64,000 nucleotides of DNA, taken from Oceanicaulis sp. HLUCCA04 (GTDB lineage Bacteria > Pseudomonadota > Alphaproteobacteria > Caulobacterales > Maricaulaceae). Position numbers and translations under genes: made by a program. The notes under the pieces were generated by a model. It saw nothing but the letters and a program-made list of their open reading frames with translations. It did no database searches and was not told where the DNA came from. Location: the NCBI GenBank assembly GCA_001314625.1, contig LJSH01000001.1, positions 372,001 to 436,000 on the forward strand. Reading direction: 5' to 3'. Of this stretch, positions 18,882-31,467 are shown in pieces. Each line of letters starts with the position of its first letter. Within the stretch, counting starts at the first letter, position 1.

Positions 18882-19199
18882 ATGAGTGATGATCCGTTCG
18901 CCGACCCGAATACCCCCATCAGTGATGATGATCGCAGGAAGCGCCTGATGTTCCGCGCCTGGCGGCGCGGCTTCAAGGAGGCGGACCTGATCATGGGCCG
19001 GTTTGCAGAGGCGCGCCTGAATGATCTGAGCGCCGATGAGCTGGACGCGTTCGAGCGCCTGCTCGATGCGCCCGACACCGAAGTCTATGCCTGGATCACC
19101 GGCAGGGCAGAGACGCCGGCCAATTTTGATGGACCCGTACTGGACGCGCTGAAAAACTTCCGCCATGAGGCCATCGTCAGCGACGGTCCGGGGGCGTAA
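18882..19199 (+). CDS. sdhE: FAD assembly factor SdhE (succinate dehydrogenase assembly factor 2)
   Basis: A 105-aa helical protein of the SdhE/SDHAF2 family that helps attach FAD covalently to SdhA. The conserved core appears as RRKRLMFRAWRRGFKEADLIMGRF, where the family usually shows RGMKE or similar, followed by LDAFERLLDAPDTEVYAWITG. Head-to-tail with mfd downstream, as in many alphaproteobacteria. Confidence 0.9.
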   Translation: MSDDPFADPNTPISDDDRRKRLMFRAWRRGFKEADLIMGRFAEARLNDLSADELDAFERLLDAPDTEVYAWITGRAETPANFDGPVLDALKNFRHEAIVSDGPGA

Positions 19200-19266
19200 A
19201 CACGCGGGTTTTGTGACAAGCGGAACATCGCAGCCCGAAAGGGGCAGCGGAGACAAAAAAGATGTA

Positions 19267-19343
19267 TCCCGGGTCAAGCCCGGGAACCCGGTTGAGGGGC
19301 TCAGGCCATCAAGACCTTAGGTCCCGGCCCCCGAGCCGGGACC
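19267..19343. repeat. Pair of REP-like palindromes upstream of mfd
   Basis: The first is TCCCGGG-tcaag-CCCGGGA (19267-19285). The second has 9-bp perfect arms GGTCCCGGC (19320-19328) and GCCGGGACC (19335-19343) with a 6-base loop. No T-run follows either. Similar CCGG-based palindromes occur after the CoA-transferase genes (28105-28181), so they look like a dispersed intergenic repeat family of this genome. Confidence 0.6.
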
Positions 19344-19421
19344 CAGACCAGAAAAACCCCCAAACCCGCACGGGCCACAAATCGCCCATGCGGGCAAAAC
19401 CGTTTTTACGAGATCTGAGAC

Positions 19422-22915
<3,494 letters not shown>

Positions 22916-22919
<4 letters not shown>

Positions 22920-24193
22920 ATGACGGCTACTGCCGGTTGCTCCTGACGCAGATTGGCGAAGGCCCGCGCGACGAGCGTCTGGGCACGGTCGCCCGCGGCC
23001 GCATCTGTCACATCATGGCGCAGCACGATGCGGAACGGCATTTGCGGGTCGGCGCCTTCATACGCGGTGCATTCCGCGATAGCCGCCACGCGCGCGGCGA
23101 CAACCTGCGCATCGTGCGCTGTCGTCCCGGGCAAGGCGAGGTAGAACGTGTCTGCAGAGACGCGCACCGCCAGATCTTCAGCGCGCACGCAATGGCGCAA
23201 CATGGAGGCAAACTGGTTAAGCGCGCCAGAGGCATGGCGTCCATCCGCCGGACCGGCCGCGCCCGGCACGGACACTTTCAAACCGATAACCGACAAGGGA
23301 AGGTTCCGGGCGTGCGTCAGCTGAACAAGGCTGGACAGGTGGCGCAGGCCGAAACTGTCACTGAAAAGATCTGTTTCACTGTCGAGAACCGCTGAAACCC
23401 GGCACGATTCCAGCAGCCCCTTGGACAGGCGTCTGCGGCGGCGCTCCTGCGCCAGTGCCAGAATACGTTCTGCCAGCTCATCAGCTTCAAGAGAGGCAGG
23501 CAGGATATCTGAAGCACCGCGCGCAAAGGCTTCGTCTGCCGCGCGATACACCTCGTCATGGCTCAGAAGTACCGTAGGCGTGTGATAGAGCCGGGTGTTG
23601 CGGCGCATGGCCGAACAGACTGTGTGAGCGATATCAGGTTTCGGCCGCGTATTGAGCACCACGGCGTCAAACGCCTTCTCATGAAGATAGTCAAAGGCGT
23701 TGAACGTTGAAAATGCGGCGACCGTTTCCGCTCCGGTGCGTTGCAGTGCGTGCTCCAGACGCAGATAGGCCGGGTCCGGCGGCCCTGCATACAGGACACA
23801 GATCGGTCCGCTTTTCTGCTCACCCTTGTGCAGCAAATGCCCGGCATCGCCCAGATCGGCCAGCCGCTGGCTCGCTGTTTCCTCGAGCACGCCCAGGCGA
23901 AGCGTTGCGCGTATGCGCGCGGCAATCTGTATGGGGTGAGCCGGGGGCACAATGACCGCGTGAGCGCCGTCGAATGCACCTGCCAGCGATACGACGGCCC
24001 GCGCCGTTCCGGCTACTGAGGGGTCAAGCGCCGCCATCGTCACAATGGCGTCGGCGGGTTCACTTGCGAGGGAGGAAACTATTCCGGACGGGCTGACCGG
24101 GCGGGCCGCGAAGCCTAGTGCGCAAAGCTCGCCAGCGAGCTCTCCCGCCGGTCCTGCGTCGCCGCAAACGAGTAATGTAACAGCGCGCCCCAT
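22916..24193 (-). CDS. PopA/PleD-like regulator with receiver domains and a degenerate GGDEF domain
   Basis: A 425-aa protein. Two receiver-like domains lie in the first ~270 residues (TLLVCGDAGPAGELAGELCALGF and ICVLYAGPPDPAYLRLEHALQRTG), with phospho-acceptor positions not clearly conserved. The C-terminal ~160 residues have a diguanylate-cyclase fold pattern, but VRVSADTFYLAL stands where the GG(D/E)EF motif belongs, so cyclase activity is unlikely. The arrangement resembles Caulobacter PopA, a c-di-GMP receptor that directs CtrA proteolysis; this parallel is inference. ATG 24193 with GGGGGA upstream was chosen over an in-frame start at 24247. Confidence 0.7.
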
Positions 24194-24297
24194 CTGTCCC
24201 CCGGGCCTGACAGGGCTGCCATTGTGTCGTTGTAATTTCAGTGTCACAACCCGAATTCCTTCAAACGCACCAATATTTCACCGCAAGGAGCAGCTCC

Positions 24298-25443
24298 ATG
24301 AACGCACAAGGCCCTTTGCGCGGCGTTAAAGTCATTGAATTTGTTGGGCTGGGGCCGGCACCTTTTGCAGCGATGCTTTTGTCAGATCTCGGCGCCGATG
24401 TGATCCGCATCGACCGTCCGGGTGCGCATGGCGGCGGTGCAGCGGAGGTTCTCGCGCGCGGACGGCGCTCCGCAGCCTTCGACCTGAAGAACCCTGAAGG
24501 GGTGAAAGCGTGTCTCGATCTGATCGCACGCGCGGACATTCTGCTGGAAGGTTTTCGGCCAGGTGTCATGGAGCGGCTGGGGCTTGGGCCGGACATCGCG
24601 CATCAGCGCAACAAGGCACTTGTCTATGGCCGGATGACCGGATGGGGCCAGCACGGCCCTCTGGCCCATGCCGCCGGGCACGACATCAACTATATCGCCC
24701 TGACAGGGGCGCTGGACGCCATGGGAACCCCGGACAAGCCCGCCATCCCGCTCAATCTTGTCGGCGATTTCGGTGGCGGATCGCTCTATCTGGCTTTCGG
24801 TGTGCTGGCCGCACTGACCCACGCACGCGCAACAGGCGAGGGGCAGGTGGTCGACGCCGCCATTGTTGATGGCGCCGCCTCGCTGATGGGCGCGATCCAC
24901 CAGTTGCAGGCCATGGGCATGTGGAACCGGGGCAGGGGCGAGAACCTTCTCGATGGCGGAGCTGCCTTTTACGGCACCTATGCCTGCTCGGACGGCAAGT
25001 TCGTGTCAATTGGTCCGCTGGAGCCGGAATTTTATTCGCTTCTGCTGGAAAAACTGGAGCTGGCCTCCGACCCGGTCATGGCCAACCCTTATGATGCCAG
25101 TCAATGGCAAGCCCAGCGCGAGACGCTGGCGGCACGTTTCGCAGCAAAGCCGCGCGATGAATGGTGCGCCATGCTGGAAGGCAGCGATGCGTGTTTTGCC
25201 CCTGTCCTGACGACCGATGAGGCAGCGAACCATCCCCACATGGCTGAGCGCGGCGTATTCACCGAAATGGATGGTGTGCGGCAGGCGTCGCCAGCGCCGC
25301 GCTTCTCGCGCACGCCGGGTGCCATTCAGGGGCCGGCACCCGCTCCGGGCGCGGACACCAAAGCCATTCTGTCTGACTGGGGTTTTGACGAAAATGCGGT
25401 GTCTGCACTGGAAAACGCGGGCGCATTCGGCAAGACGCGGTGA
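24298..25443 (+). CDS. CaiB/BaiF-family CoA transferase (alpha-methylacyl-CoA racemase-like)
   Basis: A 381-aa class III CoA transferase. The N terminus has the family pattern [33 protein letters not shown], then [35 protein letters not shown], and the catalytic Asp in [11 protein letters not shown]. The latter two fit alpha-methylacyl-CoA racemases, which epimerise 2-methyl branched acyl-CoAs for beta-oxidation. AAGGAG precedes ATG 24298. It is transcribed away from the PopA-like gene across a 104-base divergent region. Confidence 0.88.
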   Translation: MNAQGPLRGVKVIEFVGLGPAPFAAMLLSDLGADVIRIDRPGAHGGGAAEVLARGRRSAAFDLKNPEGVKACLDLIARADILLEGFRPGVMERLGLGPDIAHQRNKALVYGRMTGWGQHGPLAHAAGHDINYIALTGALDAMGTPDKPAIPLNLVGDFGGGSLYLAFGVLAALTHARATGEGQVVDAAIVDGAASLMGAIHQLQAMGMWNRGRGENLLDGGAAFYGTYACSDGKFVSIGPLEPEFYSLLLEKLELASDPVMANPYDASQWQAQRETLAARFAAKPRDEWCAMLEGSDACFAPVLTTDEAANHPHMAERGVFTEMDGVRQASPAPRFSRTPGAIQGPAPAPGADTKAILSDWGFDENAVSALENAGAFGKTR

Positions 25444-25514
25444 ACTTCTGATCGCTAGATGCGTTGCCCACCCATCAGCACCGGCCTGAAGCCAAATCCG
25501 GGGATACAACGAAA

Positions 25515-26411
25515 GTGCCAAGTGAAAGACTAAGGTCTGCCCGGCAGCGCATCGGCGCGGCAACCGGGTTCGGGCCGGTCGCCATTGTGATGCGGTCGAC
25601 TGGCCGGATCCTGCAGCGCGAGATGATGCTGTATGCTGGCGGGGCGTCTTTCTTTGCGCTGCTATCGGTCTTCCCGGCCATAGCCGTGATCGCGTCCATC
25701 TACGGGCTGATCCAGGATCCGGCCGAAGCTCTGGAACAGGTCAGCGACATCGCTGCCGTTCTGCCCGGCGATGTGCGTCAGCTGATGGTCGATCAACTTT
25801 CCAGGCTGGCCACAACATCACCGGCGCTTTTGACGCTACAGGGCGCGATTGCGCTGTTGATTGCCCTTTTTGCCGCATCGCGCGGGACAAAAGCAGTCAT
25901 TACCGGCCTGAACCATGTTGCAGGGCAGGGAAGTCTGCGCTCGCTCATCAAGTTCAACCTCATCGCAATACTCGCTGTGCTGGCAGGTATCGGTCTTCTG
26001 ATTGCGGCAAACATGACCGTGATGATCGTGCCGGCGGTGATGGACTACGTGCTGGAGCCGATGGGCATAGGCGAGGGCGCAATCGAGACACTCATCAATC
26101 CGTGGAGCGTATCGGTCCTGGCCATGCTGGCTGCCTTGATGCTGCTTTACCGCTACGTGATGCAGCGCGCCAAGGAGACGTCATGGGCGGCCTGCGCGAT
26201 AGGCGCCAGCGTCGCCACCGCCTTGTGGCTGGCCCTGTCTTCTGGGTTCAACACCTATGTATCGACCGTGGTCAGCATGTCACTTTACGGTTCGCTGGGG
26301 GCCGTCATCATCTTCCTGCTCTGGATCTACTGGGCCGCCTACATCCTGTTTTTCGGCGGAGCGATAGCGGTCGAGACCGATCGTCAGTATTTCCGCAACG
26401 CCAGAACATGA
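25515..26411 (+). CDS. YihY/BrkB-family inner-membrane protein
   Basis: About 298 aa with at least five membrane segments (ASFFALLSVFPAIAVIASIYGLI, AIALLIALFA, FNLIAILAVLAGIGLLIAANM, VSVLAMLAALMLLYRYVM, GAVIIFLLWIYWAAYILFFGGA). The YihY signature YAGGASFFALLSVFPA is clear. The family function is unsettled. The GTG at 25515, ten bases after GGGGA, is the best start; a TTG at 25464 would add 17 polar residues and has no ribosome site. Confidence 0.85.
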   Translation: MPSERLRSARQRIGAATGFGPVAIVMRSTGRILQREMMLYAGGASFFALLSVFPAIAVIASIYGLIQDPAEALEQVSDIAAVLPGDVRQLMVDQLSRLATTSPALLTLQGAIALLIALFAASRGTKAVITGLNHVAGQGSLRSLIKFNLIAILAVLAGIGLLIAANMTVMIVPAVMDYVLEPMGIGEGAIETLINPWSVSVLAMLAALMLLYRYVMQRAKETSWAACAIGASVATALWLALSSGFNTYVSTVVSMSLYGSLGAVIIFLLWIYWAAYILFFGGAIAVETDRQYFRNART

Positions 26412-26540
26412 ACGCACACCGCCGGCAGCGTTCAGCAGCGGTTCAGCGACTATGTGGCTTTATGTTTGTCGAAGTCTGGACCAAGTGTTCCCAGTCCCTC
26501 GCTGGTTCCAGGCTTCATGAGGGCAGTTTCCTCAACCAGT

Positions 26541-26570
26541 GCCGGACCGGAGTCTAGCCTCCGGTCCGGC
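26541..26570. terminator. Strong hairpin between the YihY and CoA-transferase genes
   Basis: GCCGGACCGGAG (26541-26552) pairs perfectly with CTCCGGTCCGGC (26559-26570) across the loop TCTAGC. There is no T-run, so it is either a Rho-type or bidirectional stop or another member of the CCGG-rich intergenic palindromes. Confidence 0.45.
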
Positions 26571-26692
26571 GTCTTGGCGTCTGCAGCCAGCATTGGCATC
26601 GCCATGGACCCGGCCCGGCTGATGGGCTATCCCGAAGACCAAATCGAGCGGGGCGCAACGCGCTCTTGGCGAACGCCGCCCCGGAAACTATA

Positions 26693-26704
26693 CAACGTAC
26701 GTTG
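26693..26704. promoter_or_regulatory. Palindrome CAACGTACGTTG, possible operator of the CoA-transferase operon
   Basis: A perfect 12-bp palindrome 26 bases before the start of the CoA-transferase subunit A gene. Its size and symmetry suit a TetR- or MarR-type dimer. No regulator gene is next to it, so the assignment is inference. Confidence 0.35.
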
Positions 26705-26729
26705 AATTTGTGTCCGGAGGATCTCCAAG

Positions 26730-27425
26730 GTGAAAAAAATCTACGCGGATGCGGCATCGGCCCTTCAAGGGCTGACCTTTGACGGCATGACGGTGATGGC
26801 AGGCGGCTTCGGCCTGTGCGGCATACCGGAGAACCTGATCCTTGCCCTGCGCGATAGCGGCGCAAAAAACCTTACCGTCATCTCCAACAATGCCGGGGTG
26901 GACGATTTCGGCCTCGGCCTGCTTCTGCACACGCGCCAGATCAAGAAGATGGTCTCGTCCTATGTCGGCGAGAACAAGACCTTCGAAAAGCAATACCTCT
27001 CCGGCGAGCTGGAGCTGGAATTCAATCCGCAGGGCACGCTGGCCGAACGCATCCGGGCAGGGGGCGCAGGCATTCCCGCCTTTTATACCAAGACCGGCGT
27101 CGGCACGCTGGTCGCCGAAGGCAAGGAACACAAGGATTTCGACGGCGAGACCTATGTGATGGAAACCGGCCTCAAGGCTGATCTCTCCATTATCAAGGCG
27201 TGGAAGGGCGATGCGGAGGGCAATCTGGTCTTCCGTAAAACGGCGCGCAATTTCAATCCGATGATGGCCACCGCCGGCAAGGTGACCGTCGCCGAAGTGG
27301 AAGAGATCGTGCCTGTGGGCAGCCTCGACCCTGACAATATCCACACGCCAGGCATTTTCGTTCAGCGCATCATCAAGGCCAGCCACGAGAAGCGCATCGA
27401 ACAGCGCACCGTGCGCGCGGCTTAA
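26730..27425 (+). CDS. scoA: 3-oxoacid CoA-transferase subunit A
   Basis: A 231-aa class I CoA transferase alpha subunit. The glycine-rich start [15 protein letters not shown] and the later [21 protein letters not shown]-like segment are typical, as is [19 protein letters not shown]. With subunit B it moves CoA from succinyl-CoA to acetoacetate or similar acids. The start is GTG 26730, shortly after GGAGG. Subunit B follows after 14 bases. Confidence 0.93.
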   Translation: MKKIYADAASALQGLTFDGMTVMAGGFGLCGIPENLILALRDSGAKNLTVISNNAGVDDFGLGLLLHTRQIKKMVSSYVGENKTFEKQYLSGELELEFNPQGTLAERIRAGGAGIPAFYTKTGVGTLVAEGKEHKDFDGETYVMETGLKADLSIIKAWKGDAEGNLVFRKTARNFNPMMATAGKVTVAEVEEIVPVGSLDPDNIHTPGIFVQRIIKASHEKRIEQRTVRAA

Positions 27426-27439
27426 GGGAGATCAGAACC

Positions 27440-28087
27440 ATGGCATGGACCCGCGACCAACTCGCCGAACGCGCAGCCAGAGAGCTTGAGGACGGCTTCT
27501 ACGTCAATCTGGGCATCGGTATCCCGACGCTCGTGGCCAACTACATCCCCGAGGACATGGACGTCACCTTGCAGTCGGAAAACGGCATGCTGGGCATGGG
27601 CCCGTTCCCGACCGAGGATCAGGTGGACGCCGACCTGATCAATGCCGGCAAGCAGACGATTACCGAGCTGAAGCGCACCAGCTATTTCAGCTCTGCTGAC
27701 AGCTTCGGCATGATCCGCGGCGGCCATATCAATCTGTCCATCCTGGGCGCGATGGAAGTGTCAGAGAAGGGCGATATCGCCAACTGGATGATCCCCGGCA
27801 AGATGGTCAAGGGCATGGGCGGCGCGATGGATCTTGTCGCCGGCGTCCAGCGCGTTGTGGTCATAATGGAACACACCGCCAAGGACGGCTCGCCCAAGCT
27901 CCTGAAAGAATGCGCCCTGCCGCTGACCGGCAAGGGCTGCGTGGACCGCATCATCACCACCTACGGGGTGTTTGATGTGGTCGAGGACGGGCTGGAACTG
28001 ATCGAACTGGCCGAAGGCGTCACGCTCGACGACATCGCCCAATCGACCGAAGCGAAATACCGCGTAGCGGCAAAACTGGCGGCTTGA
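27440..28087 (+). CDS. scoB: 3-oxoacid CoA-transferase subunit B
   Basis: A 215-aa beta subunit. It contains [17 protein letters not shown] and the catalytic Glu47 in [11 protein letters not shown], which forms the glutamyl-CoA intermediate, then [34 protein letters not shown] precedes the ATG. It pairs with the upstream alpha subunit as an operon. Confidence 0.95.
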   Translation: MAWTRDQLAERAARELEDGFYVNLGIGIPTLVANYIPEDMDVTLQSENGMLGMGPFPTEDQVDADLINAGKQTITELKRTSYFSSADSFGMIRGGHINLSILGAMEVSEKGDIANWMIPGKMVKGMGGAMDLVAGVQRVVVIMEHTAKDGSPKLLKECALPLTGKGCVDRIITTYGVFDVVEDGLELIELAEGVTLDDIAQSTEAKYRVAAKLAA

Positions 28088-28104
28088 ACGCCAGCTCTTG
28101 AACT

Positions 28105-28194
28105 CCCGGAAGCGCGAAGCGCTATCCGGGACCTCGCACAGATGGTTCTGAAACAGGCCCCGGATCGCTCCGCGTCCGGGGATTCAGGTTTTTT
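28105..28194 (+). terminator. Two CCGG-type hairpins after the CoA-transferase operon, the second with a T-run
   Basis: CCCGGA-AGCGC-gaa-GCGCT-a-TCCGGG spans 28105-28130. CCCCGGA (28158-28164) pairs with TCCGGGG (28175-28181) and is followed by TTTTTT at 28189-28194. The second may terminate transcription. Both belong to the same intergenic palindrome type seen at 19267-19343. Confidence 0.55.
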
Positions 28195-28210
28195 GGCGCA
28201 CGATGCCCCA

Positions 28211-30223
28211 TCAGTGGCCGTGATGCCCGCCAAACCTCACACGTACACCGCCATTGACCACGAACCCGTCAGTGTGGGTCCAGGCATCGGTGGTCCAGCG
28301 GCCATCGCTGGCCCGTGACGGGCGCACCAGCGGGTCATAACGGCTCTGGCGGACATCAAGCAGGTTCTCGGCATTCAGGAACACGCTGAAATGGCCCAGA
28401 TTGATCTCACCCAGAATGCCCATCATCACATATGGCTTTGAGCGGGTCCGGTAGGGATTGTCTTCCAGAGACTGCACGCCGGTATAATAGGCTTCAAAGC
28501 CGATCCGGCCGCGGTCATGATCCTCCCACATCGCAACAAACCCGGCAGAATGGCGCGGGGTGAGCGGTGTATCGCGGCGAAAGCCCGAAACCGGATCGCT
28601 CGAGCGTGCGTCGGTATACATGTAGCTGGCCGTGACAACGATATGGCCCTCGCGATAGCGCAGCAGCCATTCGCTGCCTTGCGTAAGTGCAGTGCCCGGC
28701 GCATTAACGACCCGCTGACGGCTAGTGCCGTCAGCCAGGATGGCGCCGGTTGCCACCAGCGCCGCCTCGTCGCGCACGCGCGACTGGAACAACACCAGAT
28801 TGGCCTCGAACGGACCGAAATTGCGGCCGATATCGAATGACAGCGTATCGGCGCGCTCAGCCGACAGCCCGGTCAGGGGTTCCAGCCGGGACAGCCCCGT
28901 TTCCTCGACGGCATCCACAAAGGGCGTTGGCGCAAAGAATCCTTGTGCTGCAGAAGCCCGCATCGTCCACATGCCCGGTCTCCACAGGGCCGACAGGCGC
29001 GGGCTGACAAATGTTCCGTACTCGCTGTGGTGATCGGCGCGGGCGCTGGCCGACAGCGTCAGTTCCGGTGTCAGCTCAAGATCGTATTGCCCGAATACGC
29101 CCGGCACGGTGTAGCGGTAATTGAATGCCGGAAAATCCTGTGAATCGTATTGATCGGCCTGTATCGCGACCCCGGCAATCAACGTGTGGCGGCCGCTGAT
29201 GCGCGTGAGCGAGGCTTCGGCAAAGCCGGTGCGGTGGCGGTCATTTTCGATCTGATTGCCGAATAGATGCCGGTGGTCCACCGACATCGCCGAAGCCCGC
29301 ACGCCGAGATTCATCGTCGCGGAACGCGGCAAATCGAGATTGACACCGGCATCCACGCGTTCTGTATCCAGTCCTTGGATGAAGGGCGCACCGTCCGGAA
29401 CGGTGCGCCCCGGCAAGGTGCCGCCGCGGCGGCGCTCGCTCATGGCACCAAAGGTGATGAGGGCGTTGGCTCCCGACGGGCTCTCCCAGAACAGTCGGGG
29501 CCGCAGCGTATAGCGTTGATAGGTAGGGATATCCGCCCAGCCTGTGCCATCCAGATCGCGCCGGTCCTGCCAGTGCCCGCCGCCGGTCAGCGAATAGCTC
29601 CAGCTATCGGTGAGCGGGCCAGACCCGTAAACCGTCACGTCCTGACCGCGCTGGCTGGTGATATTGGTGAGGATTTCCGCCTCTGCCTCGTCACCGGGGC
29701 GGCGCGAGACCAGATTGATCATCCCGCCCAGCGCCGATGCGCCGTAGAGCGAGGAAGCCGCACCCTTGATCACCTCCACCCGGCCCAGATCCGTTGGCGG
29801 TATCTGCAACAGGCCGATCGAGCCGGTCTGGCCGTAAAGCGGCAATCCGTCCGCCAGCAGCAGGGTGTAGCGCTCGCTCGTCCCTTGCACACGGACGCCG
29901 GCAGAGCCCAGTGCCGCTGAGCTCGCCTGCACCCACAGCCCGCCCGTCTCGGCCAGCAATACCGAGATATTGCCCGGCGACATGATGATCTTTTCCTCGA
30001 TTTCCTCGCGCCCGATCACTTCTACGCGGATCGGCTCATCCTGCACCCGCCGCCGTGTGCGCGTGGCCGTGACGATGATGGTTTCCGGTTCGTCGGCTAT
30101 CGCATGGGCTGGCGCGGCCAGGGGCACTGCACTGAAACCGGCACCAGCAACAAGCGCGATGAGACTGGCGGACAGTCCGAAACGGCGCTGAGGACACAAA
30201 GAGCGGGGGGAGGAGATGGCCAT
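28211..30223 (-). CDS. TonB-dependent outer-membrane receptor, likely metal-related
   Basis: A 670-aa receptor. A signal peptide is followed by the plug domain (ETIIVTATRTRRRVQDEPIRVEV, GRVEVIKGAASSLYGASALGGMINLVSR) and a beta-barrel ending in the unusual His-rich tail FGGHHGH. It imports a ligand using TonB energy. AAAGGA precedes ATG 30223. It is divergent from a MerR-family gene with a typical MerR-type promoter between them, so a metal ion or its complex is the likely signal and perhaps the cargo. The barrel ends are complete. Confidence 0.9.
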   Translation of the reverse strand: MAISSPRSLCPQRRFGLSASLIALVAGAGFSAVPLAAPAHAIADEPETIIVTATRTRRRVQDEPIRVEVIGREEIEEKIIMSPGNISVLLAETGGLWVQASSAALGSAGVRVQGTSERYTLLLADGLPLYGQTGSIGLLQIPPTDLGRVEVIKGAASSLYGASALGGMINLVSRRPGDEAEAEILTNITSQRGQDVTVYGSGPLTDSWSYSLTGGGHWQDRRDLDGTGWADIPTYQRYTLRPRLFWESPSGANALITFGAMSERRRGGTLPGRTVPDGAPFIQGLDTERVDAGVNLDLPRSATMNLGVRASAMSVDHRHLFGNQIENDRHRTGFAEASLTRISGRHTLIAGVAIQADQYDSQDFPAFNYRYTVPGVFGQYDLELTPELTLSASARADHHSEYGTFVSPRLSALWRPGMWTMRASAAQGFFAPTPFVDAVEETGLSRLEPLTGLSAERADTLSFDIGRNFGPFEANLVLFQSRVRDEAALVATGAILADGTSRQRVVNAPGTALTQGSEWLLRYREGHIVVTASYMYTDARSSDPVSGFRRDTPLTPRHSAGFVAMWEDHDRGRIGFEAYYTGVQSLEDNPYRTRSKPYVMMGILGEINLGHFSVFLNAENLLDVRQSRYDPLVRPSRASDGRWTTDAWTHTDGFVVNGGVRVRFGGHHGH

Positions 30224-30280
30224 ACCGGAATCCTTTTATTGGACGGGAGTCCGGACTTGCCGGAATCACTTTCGGCGAGC

Positions 30281-30311
30281 ATCGTGCTTTCTATAGTCGC
30301 TATAGGTTCAA
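30281..30311 (-). promoter_or_regulatory. MerR-type promoter/operator for the TonB receptor gene
   Basis: On the minus strand a -35 TTGAAC (30311-30306) and a weak -10 CACGAT (30286-30281) are separated by 19 bases, the over-long spacer used by MerR regulators. The spacer contains two CTATAG half sites (30291-30296 and 30300-30305) separated by three bases. The position between two divergent genes fits control of the receptor by the adjacent MerR protein. Confidence 0.6.
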
Positions 30312-30318
30312 GCCCGTC

Positions 30319-30723
30319 ATGCAGGAAACACTGAGTATCGGGGAGCTGGCCCGCCGCACCGGATGTCAGGTCGTCACCATCCGCTATTACGAACAGGTGG
30401 GCTTGCTGCCTGAACCGGCCCGCACCGCTGGCGGCCACCGTGCCTATACGCCCGCCCATCTGCGCCAGCTCGACTTCATCAAGCGCGGACGCAGCCTGGG
30501 CTTTCCGCTGGCGGCAATTTCCGGCTTGTTGAATCTTCTGGAAGACCGCGACGCCACCTGCAGCGATATCGATGCGCTGGCAGAGCAGCACCTGGCAGAG
30601 GTGCGCGCCAAGATCGCCGATTTGCGCGCCATTGAAGCGCAACTGGAAACGTCACTGGCCCAGTGCCGTCACGAGACCCGCGCGCAGTGTGCGGTGGCCG
30701 AGGCGCTGGTGTCGGCGGGGTAG
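30319..30723 (+). CDS. MerR-family transcriptional regulator, metal-sensing type
   Basis: A 134-aa regulator. The winged HTH comes first (LSIGELARRTGCQVVTIRYYEQVGLLPEPARTAGGHRAYT), then a dimerisation helix. A Cys in DATCSD and a C-terminal CRHETRAQC cluster resemble the ligands of ZntR/CadR/PbrR-type sensors. It would twist the 19-bp-spacer promoter of the divergent TonB receptor. The metal cannot be decided from sequence alone. Confidence 0.85.
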   Translation: MQETLSIGELARRTGCQVVTIRYYEQVGLLPEPARTAGGHRAYTPAHLRQLDFIKRGRSLGFPLAAISGLLNLLEDRDATCSDIDALAEQHLAEVRAKIADLRAIEAQLETSLAQCRHETRAQCAVAEALVSAG

Positions 30724-30765
30724 GATGGTTGTTGACCACGACGACGGTTGCTTTAGCCTCGAATA

Positions 30766-31467
30766 ATGGACTTACAAACTTTACTCGATGCGGGGTTCGA
30801 GAAAGTCGGGGAGTGGCGGAGTAGCGGCGGCGACCTTGTTCTCGAAGCGTCCGCAGACCTGAAGCGCCCAGGCGCGGTTTATGCTTTCGTTGCCGAAGGG
30901 CATGTCGTTTACATCGGCGTTGCACAGAGGCCTCTCAGCCAACGCCTGCGCCTGTATTCCAAGCCCGGCCCTACGCAGACCACGAGCCAAAGGCTTAAGC
31001 GTTTGCTGTTGAGCGCTCTTGATAGTCGCCAAATGATCGAAGTCGTTGCCATCTGGCCGGAACAGTCAGAATGGAATGGGCTTCCGGTGGATAATGCTGC
31101 GGGAATCGAGTCGGCGCTGATCACATTGGCACGCCCTGTTTGGAACAAGCGCGGCAAACCAAGGCAGAGGATCATTCCACTAACCCCAAAAACTGGGGCC
31201 GCCGGCCGACCGGCATCTGACGATAAAGTCGTCGACATTCCCCGTTCAGATGGCGCAGCCTTCTGGGTTTATATCAATGACGTTCGCAAACGCGGGGCCA
31301 TTCACCGTGCAAGTTGCAGAAACTGCAATTACGGTAGGGGGCTGCATGGCGGCGGTCAGCGCGCGAATGGCTATTGGCGATCATTCGAAACCCGAGAACT
31401 TGCAAGTGCGTTTGCCAAGTCTACCGGCTATCCAGATGTGAAGTCCTGCAAGGTTTGCGGCGGCTGA
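30766..31467 (+). CDS. GIY-YIG nuclease-domain protein with C-terminal zinc-binding segment
   Basis: A 233-aa protein. The GIY-YIG core is complete: VYAF (38-41), YIG (49-51), the catalytic Arg in LSQRLRLY (about 60-62), Glu115 in GIESALI and Asn127 in PVWNKRG. The C-terminal ~65 residues carry CRNC (184-187) and CKVC (228-231), a likely zinc site, within a segment containing FWVYINDVRKRGAIHRASC. GC is somewhat lower than in neighbours. It abuts the convergent serine deaminase stop codon. The cellular role is unknown; such domains occur in repair, homing and restriction enzymes. Confidence 0.8.
   Translation: MDLQTLLDAGFEKVGEWRSSGGDLVLEASADLKRPGAVYAFVAEGHVVYIGVAQRPLSQRLRLYSKPGPTQTTSQRLKRLLLSALDSRQMIEVVAIWPEQSEWNGLPVDNAAGIESALITLARPVWNKRGKPRQRIIPLTPKTGAAGRPASDDKVVDIPRSDGAAFWVYINDVRKRGAIHRASCRNCNYGRGLHGGGQRANGYWRSFETRELASAFAKSTGYPDVKSCKVCGG

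Larger units (their letters stand above)
26412..26729. other. Intergenic region with a long hairpin and a 12-bp palindrome
   Basis: No convincing gene is seen in these 318 bases. They hold a perfect 12-bp-arm hairpin (26541-26570) and a 12-bp palindrome close to the CoA-transferase genes (26693-26704), both listed separately. GGAGG near 26716 serves the next gene. Confidence 0.6.
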
